This document shows positions 1-5,487 of a DNA stretch of 5,487 bases, piece after piece (position 1 is the first letter of the stretch; the number at the start of each line of letters is the position of its first letter). Made by a program: the position numbers and the translations under genes. Location: positions 1-5,487 of the forward strand of contig JAAZHK010000083.1 in the NCBI GenBank assembly GCA_012510745.1, written 5' to 3'. This DNA comes from Mycoplasmatota bacterium. Lineage in GTDB: Bacteria; Bacillota_I; Bacilli_A; RF39; UBA660. The notes under the pieces are model-generated. The model saw nothing but the letters and a program-made list of their open reading frames with translations. It was not told the DNA's origin and did not search any database.

Positions 1-866
1 CAGCAGTTATAACCGTATCAGATGATGGTAAATCAACTGGTATGTTAAGAAAAGAATTTAATACTCCAGCAGTTGGTGATATTAGAAAAGTTATATCTAA
101 TATGTCAAATACTAACCCTTTAATAAAAAATCTAATTGAATATCGTTTTAAAACAAATAGTGATTTAAACGGTCATCCAGTAGGTAATTTATTATTGACA
201 GCAATGCTAGATATTAGTGGTAGTTTAAAAGACTCTATTGAAGCTTTATCTAAATTATTAGATGTTAATCATACTATTTTACCTTTATCAGAAGATAAAT
301 TAACTTTAGTTGGAAAAACCGTTGATAATGAAATTATTGAAGGAGAAGAGAATTTAACATCTGCTAAGAAGCAATATCAAGAAATCTTTTATAAAGAAGA
401 ACCCCATGTGATTAAAGAAGTTTTATATGCAATTAATAAAGCAGATTTAATTATTTTAAGCATGGGAAGTTTATATACTAGCATTATTCCTCATTTAATA
501 TGTTCTGAAATTAATGAAGCTTTAAAAAATAGTAAGGCTGAAATAATGTATTTGAGTAATGCTATGACCCAACCCGGTGAAACAGATAATTTTGGTGTAA
601 GTGATCATATAAAGATTTTAAATAAATATTTATATCCTTCAAAAATAGATGTAGTAATAGCTAGTAATTCTAAAATAAATGAAAATATGAGAAAAAGATA
701 TGAAACCCAAGAACAAAAAGATCCCGTATTTATTGATAAAAATGAAATTATTAAACTTGATGTTAAATTAATTGAAAGCGATTTACTAACAACTTCTGAT
801 GGAACTTTAAAACATAATAGTTTAAAATTAAGTAGTATTGTATTTTCTTATTTAATGGGAGATTAA
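1..866 (+). CDS. yvcK: YvcK/CofD-like gluconeogenesis and cell-shape factor, 5' end missing
   Basis: The frame is open from base 3, so the gene enters from outside the window. The ATG at 42 is an internal Met, because the 13 codons before it encode a conserved loop (AVITVSDDGKSTG). 287 residues are visible; the family is about 315-330, so the N-terminal glycine-rich Rossmann motif is probably what is lost. Conserved blocks, numbered from the first visible residue: SDDGKSTG (6-13), GDIRKVISN (about 25-33), HPVGNLLLTA (about 58-67), MGSLYTSIIPHL (about 153-164), SNAMTQPGETDNFG (about 184-197) and a terminal LKHNSLKLS matching the family's D-H-D-P-x-K-L region. Known of the family: a cytosolic protein binding UDP-sugars, needed for growth on gluconeogenic carbon and for correct peptidoglycan synthesis, often a target of PknB-type kinases. 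The usual DDGGSSG loop reads DDGKSTG here. It is followed after one base by whiA, its standard operon partner. CofD-type phospholactate transferase is the other member of the fold, but the context favours YvcK. Confidence 0.93.
   Translation, partial: AVITVSDDGKSTGMLRKEFNTPAVGDIRKVISNMSNTNPLIKNLIEYRFKTNSDLNGHPVGNLLLTAMLDISGSLKDSIEALSKLLDVNHTILPLSEDKLTLVGKTVDNEIIEGEENLTSAKKQYQEIFYKEEPHVIKEVLYAINKADLIILSMGSLYTSIIPHLICSEINEALKNSKAEIMYLSNAMTQPGETDNFGVSDHIKILNKYLYPSKIDVVIASNSKINENMRKRYETQEQKDPVFIDKNEIIKLDVKLIESDLLTTSDGTLKHNSLKLSSIVFSYLMGD
857..861 (+). promoter_or_regulatory. whiA ribosome binding site inside the end of yvcK
   Basis: GGGAG lies six bases before the whiA ATG and overlaps the last codons of yvcK. 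With only one base between the yvcK stop (864-866) and the whiA start (868), the two genes are probably translationally coupled. Confidence 0.7.
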
Positions 867-867
867 A

Positions 868-1797
868 ATGTCGTTTACAAATAATATAAAAACAGAACTT
901 TCTAAAAAAAGCGGTTCTAAAATAGAGTATATAGCCGAATTATCTGGTTTTCTTCGTAATAATAGTGTTTATACTAAAAATAAAATATGTTTTTCAACAG
1001 AAAATATCTCAGTTGCTAAAAAAATTTACATTATGCTAAAAGAAACTTATGATATTAAGGTAGAAATTAAAATACAAAATAAAAATACCTTTAAAAAACG
1101 CAATAATTATTTAATAGTAATAAATAAAAAAGTTCCTTTAATTTTAACTGATTTATGTATGACTGATGATAAATTAAAGCGCTTGCCCCAAGTAAAAGAA
1201 TATATTATTGATTCAGAAGATTCTATTAGAGCTTATCTAAGGGGGGCTTTTTTAGCAAGGGGAAGTATTAATGATCCTAAAACTAGTCGCTACCATATGG
1301 AAATTATAACTAATTATAAAGAAGAAGGATTGGTGCTTCAAAGGCTCTTAAACAATTTTTATTTAAATAGCAAAATTATCCCTAGAGAAAAAGGTTATAT
1401 GATATATTTAAAAGAAGCAGAAAAAATAGGCGATTTTATACGTATAATAAACGCTAATAATGCCGTCATGTATTTTGAGGATATTAGAATCTACCGCGAT
1501 CATAAAAATATGACAAACCGCTTAAATAATTGTGAACAGGCAAATACTGATAAGGTTGTTGAAACTGCAAACAAACAAATAGAAGATATTAATTTAATAA
1601 TTAATGAACTTGGTATAGATTTTATTGAAGAGAAACTTAAAGAAGTAATGGAATTCCGCTTAAAATATCCAGATGCTTCATTGCAAGAATTAAGTGAAAT
1701 AATTACAATTGAAACAAATAACTCCATTACTAAATCTGGTTTATCACATCGTTTTAAAAAAATCGAAAACATAGCTAAAAAAATAAAAGAAACTTAA
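868..1797 (+). CDS. whiA: WhiA DNA-binding protein (sporulation/cell-division regulator homologue)
   Basis: This encodes a 309-residue protein, the normal length for WhiA in Firmicutes. The N-terminus MSFTNNIKTELSK matches the family's MSFxxxxKxEL start. Residues about 119-146 (AYLRGAFLARGSINDPKTSRYHMEI) are the degenerate LAGLIDADG homing-endonuclease-like core, which in WhiA has no nuclease activity. NCEQANTDKVVETANKQIEDI (about 221-241) is the conserved linker. Residues about 257-303 form the C-terminal helix-turn-helix ending in SGLSHRFKKIENIA. Known of the family: in Streptomyces it activates sporulation division genes with WhiB; in Bacillus it binds the nucleoid and affects Z-ring formation and chromosome segregation. 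The spacing inside the HTH (ITIETNNSITKSG) looks two or three residues longer than in typical homologues, and one core glycine of LAGGS is Arg. The ATG is supported by GGGAG six bases upstream. I see no clear terminator after the stop. Confidence 0.96.
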   Translation: MSFTNNIKTELSKKSGSKIEYIAELSGFLRNNSVYTKNKICFSTENISVAKKIYIMLKETYDIKVEIKIQNKNTFKKRNNYLIVINKKVPLILTDLCMTDDKLKRLPQVKEYIIDSEDSIRAYLRGAFLARGSINDPKTSRYHMEIITNYKEEGLVLQRLLNNFYLNSKIIPREKGYMIYLKEAEKIGDFIRIINANNAVMYFEDIRIYRDHKNMTNRLNNCEQANTDKVVETANKQIEDINLIINELGIDFIEEKLKEVMEFRLKYPDASLQELSEIITIETNNSITKSGLSHRFKKIENIAKKIKET

Positions 1798-1813
1798 GAG
1801 TAATTGAATTGGT

Positions 1814-1842
1814 TTGCAAATATGCAAGAAATATGCTATAAT
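1814..1842 (+). promoter_or_regulatory. Sigma-A-type extended -10 promoter for the acyltransferase gene
   Basis: The -35 box is TTGCAA (1814-1819), the spacer is exactly 17 bases, and the -10 box is the consensus TATAAT (1837-1842) preceded by TGC, giving an extended -10. Transcription would start near 1849 and leave a leader of about 40 bases. Two exact copies of AAATATGC start at 1818 and 1829, 11 bases apart, between and overlapping the two boxes. A short inverted repeat TTGCA-AATA-TGCAA (1814-1827) overlaps the -35 box. Either could be an operator, but no regulator can be named. Confidence 0.85.
1818..1836 (+). repeat. Two direct AAATATGC repeats one helical turn apart in the promoter spacer
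   Basis: The octamer AAATATGC occurs at 1818-1825 and again at 1829-1836, so the copies begin 11 bases apart and face the same side of the helix. They fill most of the -35/-10 spacer of the promoter above. The arrangement is seen directly; a regulatory role is inference. In such AT-rich DNA a chance octamer repeat is possible. Confidence 0.5.
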
Positions 1843-1873
1843 AAGTCCTCAAATGAATAATTTATTAAATTAT

Positions 1874-1881
1874 AAAGGAGG
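1874..1881 (+). promoter_or_regulatory. Consensus ribosome binding site that fixes the acyltransferase start
   Basis: AAAGGAGG is a near-perfect complement of the 16S rRNA 3' end and lies seven bases before the ATG at 1889. It decides that start over an in-frame TTG at 1814, which is part of the -35 box. Confidence 0.9.
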
Positions 1882-1888
1882 CGAAATA

Positions 1889-2992
1889 ATGGAAACAAAA
1901 AACCGCCATCATCCTAAGGAAGAAAATAAAATAACAAAAAAAGATTTATTAACATATTATTTTGAACTAAAAGAACAAATAAATAGAATTAATAAGGCTT
2001 TGAAATTAAGTAAGGAAGAACTTCCTGAATACTATGAAAAATTAAGAAAAATAGATGATATGAATGATAAAAAACGATCTTTTATAGGATTTAAAAAAGC
2101 TATTCATCCTCTTATTTATAGTGCTATTGTTTTAACAAGATTATCAAGAAATCAAAATTTAATTATAATTAACAAAGAACAGTGGAAAAATTATAATAAA
2201 ACACCTATTATTTATACTTTTACTCATGTTGGAAGATATGATGTTGAGATTATTACTGAAACAATTAAAAAGTCTTATTGTTTAATTGCTGGCGATCCAG
2301 AATCGATGTATAGAACCTCTGATGGTTTTGCAATGGTTCTTAATGGAGTAGAATATGTCAATACAGATTCTAAAACGGACAGAAAAGTTTGTTTTAATAA
2401 TATGGTAAGAAATTTAAAACAAGGCATGAGTATTGTTTTAGCTCCCGAGGGTATTTGGAATGCTAGTAAATTATTAAAAAATTCATGTAAACCATGCTTG
2501 GATATTTATGCTGGTGCTGTAGACGCTGCTTTTATAACTGAGTGTGATATTGCACCTATAGGTTTAGAACAATATAATAATCAATTTATAACTTATATAG
2601 GAGAACCGTTAAGTATTAAAGCCTATAAATATGGTTATGAAAGTCAAGAACAAGCAAAAAAGGCAGCAACAATAGAACTAAGAGATCGATTAGCAACGGC
2701 TAAATGGAATGTTTGGGAATATAAAAAAGAACTAGATGGATTAGCTAAAAGAAAAGATATTCCAAATAATTATTGGAATGATTATGTTGATACACGAATC
2801 TCTGAATGGAAAGATAAAGAGGGTAATCTTTATTATAATGAGGATATTATAGAAAGAAGAATCTATAAAAGAAAAGATATAATAGATGAAGATGAAGTAT
2901 TTGATTTTATCAATAATAAATTAAAAATTAAAGAAAATAATTCATTTATTCTAAGAAGTCATTATAACAAATATGAAAAAAATAAAAGATAA
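1889..2992 (+). CDS. PlsC/LPLAT-family acyltransferase-like protein with long N- and C-terminal extensions
   Basis: This encodes a 367-residue protein starting at the ATG with the AAAGGAGG site. The lysophospholipid acyltransferase fold is suggested by three motifs in the right order: the catalytic H-x4-D (H113 and D118 in FTHVGRYDVE), APEGIWN (E187, G188; the FPEGTRS-type block that binds the glycerophosphate) and IAPIG (around P223). Residues 1-60 are charged and probably helical. HPLIYSAIVLTRL (about 73-85) is weakly hydrophobic and may touch the membrane, but I see no signal peptide. Typical PlsC proteins are about 200-250 residues. Here about 100 extra C-terminal residues are very charged and tryptophan-rich (KWNVWEYKKE, YWNDYV, SEWKDKEG). 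Family knowledge suggests transfer of an acyl chain to a lysophospholipid or similar acceptor at the inner membrane face; the actual substrate cannot be read from the sequence. It has its own promoter and is not clearly cotranscribed with whiA. Confidence 0.75.
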   Translation: METKNRHHPKEENKITKKDLLTYYFELKEQINRINKALKLSKEELPEYYEKLRKIDDMNDKKRSFIGFKKAIHPLIYSAIVLTRLSRNQNLIIINKEQWKNYNKTPIIYTFTHVGRYDVEIITETIKKSYCLIAGDPESMYRTSDGFAMVLNGVEYVNTDSKTDRKVCFNNMVRNLKQGMSIVLAPEGIWNASKLLKNSCKPCLDIYAGAVDAAFITECDIAPIGLEQYNNQFITYIGEPLSIKAYKYGYESQEQAKKAATIELRDRLATAKWNVWEYKKELDGLAKRKDIPNNYWNDYVDTRISEWKDKEGNLYYNEDIIERRIYKRKDIIDEDEVFDFINNKLKIKENNSFILRSHYNKYEKNKR

Positions 2993-3018
2993 AATAAACT
3001 TTTTATCTTTTATTTTTT
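2977..3018 (+). terminator. Long AU-rich hairpin terminator overlapping the acyltransferase stop codon
   Basis: An uninterrupted 18-base-pair inverted repeat pairs 2977-2994 with 3001-3018 around a six-base loop (2995-3000). Only one pair is G-C (2988/3007). The 3' arm ends in six T's. The hairpin contains the last codons and the TAA (2990-2992) of the acyltransferase gene. The A-rich left arm would also give a U tract on the other strand, so it may work both ways, though nothing to the right reads leftwards into it. The low GC makes it a weaker terminator than classical ones. Confidence 0.65.
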
Positions 3019-3019
3019 A

Positions 3020-3028
3020 TGTTATACT
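3020..3028 (+). promoter_or_regulatory. Extended -10 promoter for the kinase-like gene
   Basis: TGT followed by TATACT (3023-3028) is a good extended -10 element. The matching -35 position, about 3000-3005, reads TTTTTA and lies within the terminator hairpin, so recognition would rest mostly on the extended -10. Transcription would begin around 3032-3035, leaving a leader of only about 13-16 bases that starts almost at the ribosome binding site. Confidence 0.6.
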
Positions 3029-3034
3029 TGCATT

Positions 3035-3044
3035 GGAAGGTGAT
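3035..3044 (+). promoter_or_regulatory. Ribosome binding site of the kinase-like gene
   Basis: GGAAGGTGAT includes seven contiguous bases (AGGTGAT) complementary to the 16S 3' end, three bases before the ATG at 3048. It supports that start. Confidence 0.75.
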
Positions 3045-3047
3045 TAA

Positions 3048-4844
3048 ATGACAAGTTTATATTTTCCAATTTGTGCAGCAGCAATAGCTTCTTTATTAAC
3101 GATTTCTTTCTTTTCTAAAAAGAGAGTTGATAATACTGAAACAAAATTATATTCTTATCTTTTAATAATAAATTTAATTGAGACCATAGAAAATTGTATA
3201 ACTATCTATCTGGTAAAAACATACGGGATGGGGCATTCACTAAACTTCTTATTTAGATTAGATTATTTACTTATTTTTGGTTGGGTATGGATATTATTTT
3301 TGTATGTATATCACATTTCTTTCAATAAAAAAGATTTTAAAAAAGATAAATTGGTTTTAATTTCTATTGTTTTAACAGTAATAGTTTTTATTGGCTTGTT
3401 ATTTGCAGATTTTAACGTTATTAATCATGATAATATTATAGACACAACGGGAACTGCAGCCAATATAGTATTTGTTGGGAGTGCTATTTATGTATTGTTA
3501 ATTATTTCTTTTATAACAAAATCTATAATTAGCAATATTAATAATCTTAAAAATAAAAAATATATACCTTTATATTCTTTAGCTGTGTTAGCTATAATGA
3601 CTCTCGTTTTACGACAAATTAACCCCACCTTAACATTAGAAGCATTAGTTATGGCATATATTAATTTAATCATGTATTTTACTATTGAAAATCCAGATTT
3701 AAAATTATTAGAAGTAGTAAAAGAATCTAAAGAAGAAATAGATAAGATTAATATTGATAAGTCTAATTTCTTATTTAATATAACTAAAGATATGAAGAAT
3801 AATTTAAAAAATATAAATAAATACATAGAAGAAATTTTAACAAAAAAAGACGATAAAGTTACTCAAGAAAACCTATATGAAATTCAACTTATTATTAGTA
3901 ATTGTGAAAGAACTATCAATAGTAGTCTTGATATAAGCGAAGAAGATGCTTTAAAGATTAGGTCGCTTAATAATAAATATAATATTAAAAGTATTATAAA
4001 AGTAATTGTTTTACAAACTAAGTCAAAGATATCTAAAAATATTAATTTTATAACCGAAATTGAAAATGATTTGCCAGAATATTTATATGGGGATTCAGTA
4101 AAATTAAAACAAATTTTAGTTACTTTGTTAGATAAAGCTATTGAAAATACTAAAGAAGGATTTATAGAATTAAAGATAAACAGTATTAAAAAAAAGGATT
4201 TGTGTCGTTTAATTATTACTGTTGAAGATTCTGGTATAGGTATTGACAGTAAAACAGTAGATAAAATATTTATTGCAAGTGATGAAAAACATGATTTTAT
4301 GACTAATAACTTAACTTTAAAAAGTATTAGTAAAATCGTTCATTTAATTGGTGGAACTTTTAATATAAGTAGTCAAATAAATTATGGAACAAAGGTTACT
4401 GTTACTCTTGATCAAAAAATAGATAAAGAAAGCAATGATAATTTATCTAATTATATTAAAGATCTAGATTTTGCTAATATATTGATTATAAGTGAGGATT
4501 TAAGAAGTTGTAATAAAATAAAAGAATTATTTAAAAAGGAAAGAATTAATACCAATATTATAAATTCAGGAGAACAAGGCTTAAAAAAGATTAGAAATAA
4601 TGAAAAGTATAATTTAATTATAATTGATTATAATTTATCAAAATTAAATGGTTTAGAAATCTATTCTAAATTAAAGAATATTAATAAATTTGAATCATTA
4701 ATTGTTATGTTAATGGGAGAAAAAGATAAAGATCTAGAATTAGAAGCGCAAGACAAAAAAATAGGGATTTGTAAAATAATTAAAAAACCAATTAAGGCAG
4801 TTGATGTAAAAGAAATTGCTAATTTAATAAAAAAGGAAAACTAA
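3048..4844 (+). CDS. Seven-helix membrane hybrid histidine-kinase-like protein with degenerate kinase core and C-terminal receiver
   Basis: A 598-residue protein. About seven hydrophobic segments (roughly 1-22, 35-57, 67-92, 103-123, 137-161, 171-190, 194-212) form a 7TM-type sensor region. A charged coiled-coil stretch (217-238) leads into a DHp-like helix, [16 protein letters not shown] (238-253). This aligns with the KSxFLANMSHEIRTPL H-box, but the phospho-accepting His is Lys247 and the Pro is Asn252. The second DHp helix ends in LDIS (294-297). The ATPase domain begins near 310; [14 protein letters not shown] is typical, but the N-box reads LLDKAIENT with Lys363 replacing the Mg-binding Asn. 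The G1 box DSGIGID (394-400) is kept and the G2 GTGLGL is absent (NNLTLKS, about 420-426). The receiver (about 475-598) keeps the acidic pair E483/D484, phospho-Asp D527 and K580-P581, but the Thr/Ser switch is Met556. Known of the family: sensing with phosphorelay. Inferred: autophosphorylation is lost, and the receiver may take phosphate from elsewhere or act as a scaffold. No partner regulator gene adjoins it. Confidence 0.85.
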   Translation: MTSLYFPICAAAIASLLTISFFSKKRVDNTETKLYSYLLIINLIETIENCITIYLVKTYGMGHSLNFLFRLDYLLIFGWVWILFLYVYHISFNKKDFKKDKLVLISIVLTVIVFIGLLFADFNVINHDNIIDTTGTAANIVFVGSAIYVLLIISFITKSIISNINNLKNKKYIPLYSLAVLAIMTLVLRQINPTLTLEALVMAYINLIMYFTIENPDLKLLEVVKESKEEIDKINIDKSNFLFNITKDMKNNLKNINKYIEEILTKKDDKVTQENLYEIQLIISNCERTINSSLDISEEDALKIRSLNNKYNIKSIIKVIVLQTKSKISKNINFITEIENDLPEYLYGDSVKLKQILVTLLDKAIENTKEGFIELKINSIKKKDLCRLIITVEDSGIGIDSKTVDKIFIASDEKHDFMTNNLTLKSISKIVHLIGGTFNISSQINYGTKVTVTLDQKIDKESNDNLSNYIKDLDFANILIISEDLRSCNKIKELFKKERINTNIINSGEQGLKKIRNNEKYNLIIIDYNLSKLNGLEIYSKLKNINKFESLIVMLMGEKDKDLELEAQDKKIGICKIIKKPIKAVDVKEIANLIKKEN

Positions 4845-4857
4845 TTTCCTTTTTTTT
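4829..4857. terminator. Bidirectional terminator shared by the kinase-like gene and clpP
   Basis: An 11-base-pair stem pairs 4829-4839 (AAAAAAGGAAA) with 4845-4855 (TTTCCTTTTTT) around a five-base loop, ACTAA. The T run continues to 4857 on the plus strand. The A run on the left gives a U tract for transcripts on the minus strand, so the same hairpin can end both convergent genes. The loop carries both stop codons, and the stem encodes the last residues of both proteins (KKEN of the kinase-like protein, KKGN of ClpP). Confidence 0.8.
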
Positions 4858-5425
4858 CTATAATTTTATCAACTAATCCATAATTTAATGCTTCTTTAGC
4901 ATCCATAAAATAATCTCTTTCAGTATCTATTTCTATTTCTTCAATACTTTTATTAGTATTTTTAGTTAAAATTGTATTAATTTTCCTTTTTAAATTTAAA
5001 ATTCTTTCAGCTACTATTTTAATTTCAGTAGCCTGGCCTGAAACACCTCCTAAAGGTTGGTGAATCATGACTTCTCCATTAGGCAAAATAAAGCGTTTAC
5101 CTTTTTTACCAGATGATAATATAAAAGCAGCCATTGAAGCAGGCATTCCTAAACAAATAGTAGAAACATCACTATCAATAAAATTCATTGTATCATAAAT
5201 AGCCATGCCTGCTGTAATAGAACCTCCTGGACTATTAATGTATAAACTAATATCATCATGGTTTAGCGAATTTAAATATAATAATTGTGCTACTACACTA
5301 TTAGCAACATCGTCAGTTATTTCACCACTTAAAAGAATAATACGATCTTTTAAAATTCTTGAAAAGATATCGTAACTTCTTTCCACATTATTTTCTTTAT
5401 CAACAACAATTGGAATTAAACTCAT
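4841..5425 (-). CDS. clpP: ATP-dependent Clp protease proteolytic subunit ClpP
   Basis: This encodes a 194-residue serine peptidase of the normal bacterial length. The catalytic triad is Ser97 (in GMPASMAA), His122 (MIHQPLGG) and Asp171 ([12 protein letters not shown]), matching Bacillus ClpP numbering. The oxyanion glycine lies in INSPGGSI (G67/G68). SLIPIVVDK is the usual N-terminal axial-loop region and [13 protein letters not shown] the usual C-terminus. Fourteen subunits form the barrel that degrades proteins unfolded by ClpX or ClpC in the cytosol. The short N-terminus suggests little or no propeptide. The start is supported by AGGTGATC two bases upstream. The usual Ala before the Ala-Ser of the active-site loop is Pro95, and the following Gly is Ala99. 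The gene is convergent with the kinase-like gene, sharing four bases (4841-4844) and a terminator. I see no CtsR heptad repeats or CIRCE element in the 62 bases upstream, so stress control by those regulators is not supported within this window. Confidence 0.98.
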   Translation of the reverse strand: MSLIPIVVDKENNVERSYDIFSRILKDRIILLSGEITDDVANSVVAQLLYLNSLNHDDISLYINSPGGSITAGMAIYDTMNFIDSDVSTICLGMPASMAAFILSSGKKGKRFILPNGEVMIHQPLGGVSGQATEIKIVAERILNLKRKINTILTKNTNKSIEEIEIDTERDYFMDAKEALNYGLVDKIIEKKGN

Positions 5426-5427
5426 AA

Positions 5428-5435
5428 GATCACCT
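5428..5435 (-). promoter_or_regulatory. clpP ribosome binding site
   Basis: On the minus strand AGGTGATC ends two bases before the ATG (5425-5423). It is fully complementary to the 16S 3' end and close in form to the AGGTGAT site of the kinase-like gene. Confidence 0.75.
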
Positions 5436-5444
5436 ATATATATA

Positions 5445-5474
5445 ATAATTAAAAAAAGAATAAATATACTTCAA
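5445..5474 (-). promoter_or_regulatory. Weak candidate clpP promoter in AT-rich upstream region
   Basis: Read on the minus strand, TTGAAG (5474-5469) could be a -35 box (4 of 6). An 18-base spacer leads to AATTAT (5450-5445, 4 of 6). An alternative -10, TATTAT (5447-5442), is a better match but sits 21 bases from TTGAAG. The run of A/T makes several registers possible, so only the presence of a promoter somewhere in 5436-5487 is reasonable, not its exact position. Confidence 0.25.
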
Positions 5475-5487
5475 TTCATATTACAAA

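Noticed and set aside
42..44. ATG at 42 as the start of yvcK
   Set aside because: The frame is open to the window edge and the codons before it encode the conserved SDDGKSTG loop, so it is an internal Met.
1500..1772. Minus-strand open frame of 90 codons
   Set aside because: It lies wholly inside whiA, whose protein is clearly conserved. The translation resembles no family and has no convincing ribosome binding site.
1814..1888. In-frame TTG at 1814 as the start of the acyltransferase gene, adding 25 residues
   Set aside because: That TTG is the first half of the TTGCAA -35 box, so transcription begins downstream of it. No ribosome binding site precedes it, while AAAGGAGG lies right before the ATG at 1889.
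3488..3826. Minus-strand open frame of 112 codons with hydrophobic stretches
   Set aside because: It is a shadow of the membrane and DHp-encoding part of the kinase-like gene; its hydrophobicity follows from AT-rich codons.
5441..5446. Plus-strand TATAAT as a promoter for a gene beyond the right edge
   Set aside because: The position 17 bases upstream reads AAACTC, not a -35 box, and there is no TG extension. In this A/T run the hexamer is likely to be chance.
5426..5487. CtsR or CIRCE (HrcA) operator upstream of clpP
   Set aside because: No GGTCAAA-type heptads and no TTAGCACTC inverted repeat are present. The region is almost pure A/T apart from the ribosome binding site and the stretch around TTGAAG.
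1..5487. Mycoplasma-type code with TGA as Trp
   Set aside because: The reading frames contain no TGA and the Trp codons I checked are TGG, which would be unlikely in such AT-rich DNA if TGA encoded Trp.

Overview
The window is strongly AT-rich bacterial DNA with short gaps, good Shine-Dalgarno sites and A/U-rich hairpin terminators. The rapZ-region genes yvcK and whiA, a Bacillus-type ClpP and Lys/Asn/Ile-rich proteins point to a low-GC Firmicute or Mollicutes-like gut lineage of the Bacilli (for example RF39-like or Erysipelotrichales/Acholeplasma-like). All tryptophans that I checked are TGG, no reading frame contains TGA, and the stops are TAA (four) and TAG (one). This argues against the Mycoplasma TGA=Trp code. 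The species cannot be named from this sequence.

Layout: (1) 1-866, yvcK with its 5' end cut off by the window edge, followed after one base by (2) whiA, 868-1797. These two form a translationally tight pair. (3) 1798-1888 is a gap with a strong extended -10 promoter and a consensus SD for (4) a 367-residue acyltransferase-fold (PlsC/LPLAT-like) protein, 1889-2992. Its stop codon lies inside a long AT-only-but-one hairpin. (5) An extended -10 promoter directly after that hairpin drives a 598-residue seven-helix membrane protein, 3048-4844. It is built like a hybrid histidine kinase (membrane domain, DHp, HATPase, receiver), but the phospho-accepting His, the N-box Asn and the G2 box are missing. 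(6) clpP is on the minus strand, 5425-4841. It converges on the kinase-like gene, shares four bases with it at the stop codons, and shares a bidirectional terminator.

How the genes fit together: YvcK (cell-wall/central carbon control) and WhiA (nucleoid-associated DNA-binding protein of cell division) are a conserved pair. In many Firmicutes clpP lies close by, so this window looks like that conserved neighbourhood with two lineage-specific membrane-related genes placed between whiA and an inverted clpP. The acyltransferase and the kinase-like gene each have their own promoter and appear to be independent units rather than part of the yvcK-whiA operon.

The most notable element is the degenerate kinase-receiver fusion. 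Its domain order is intact, but its autophosphorylation chemistry looks lost while the receiver aspartate is kept. No tRNA, rRNA, CRISPR array, insertion sequence or recognisable riboswitch was seen. There is no gene-free stretch longer than about 100 bases.
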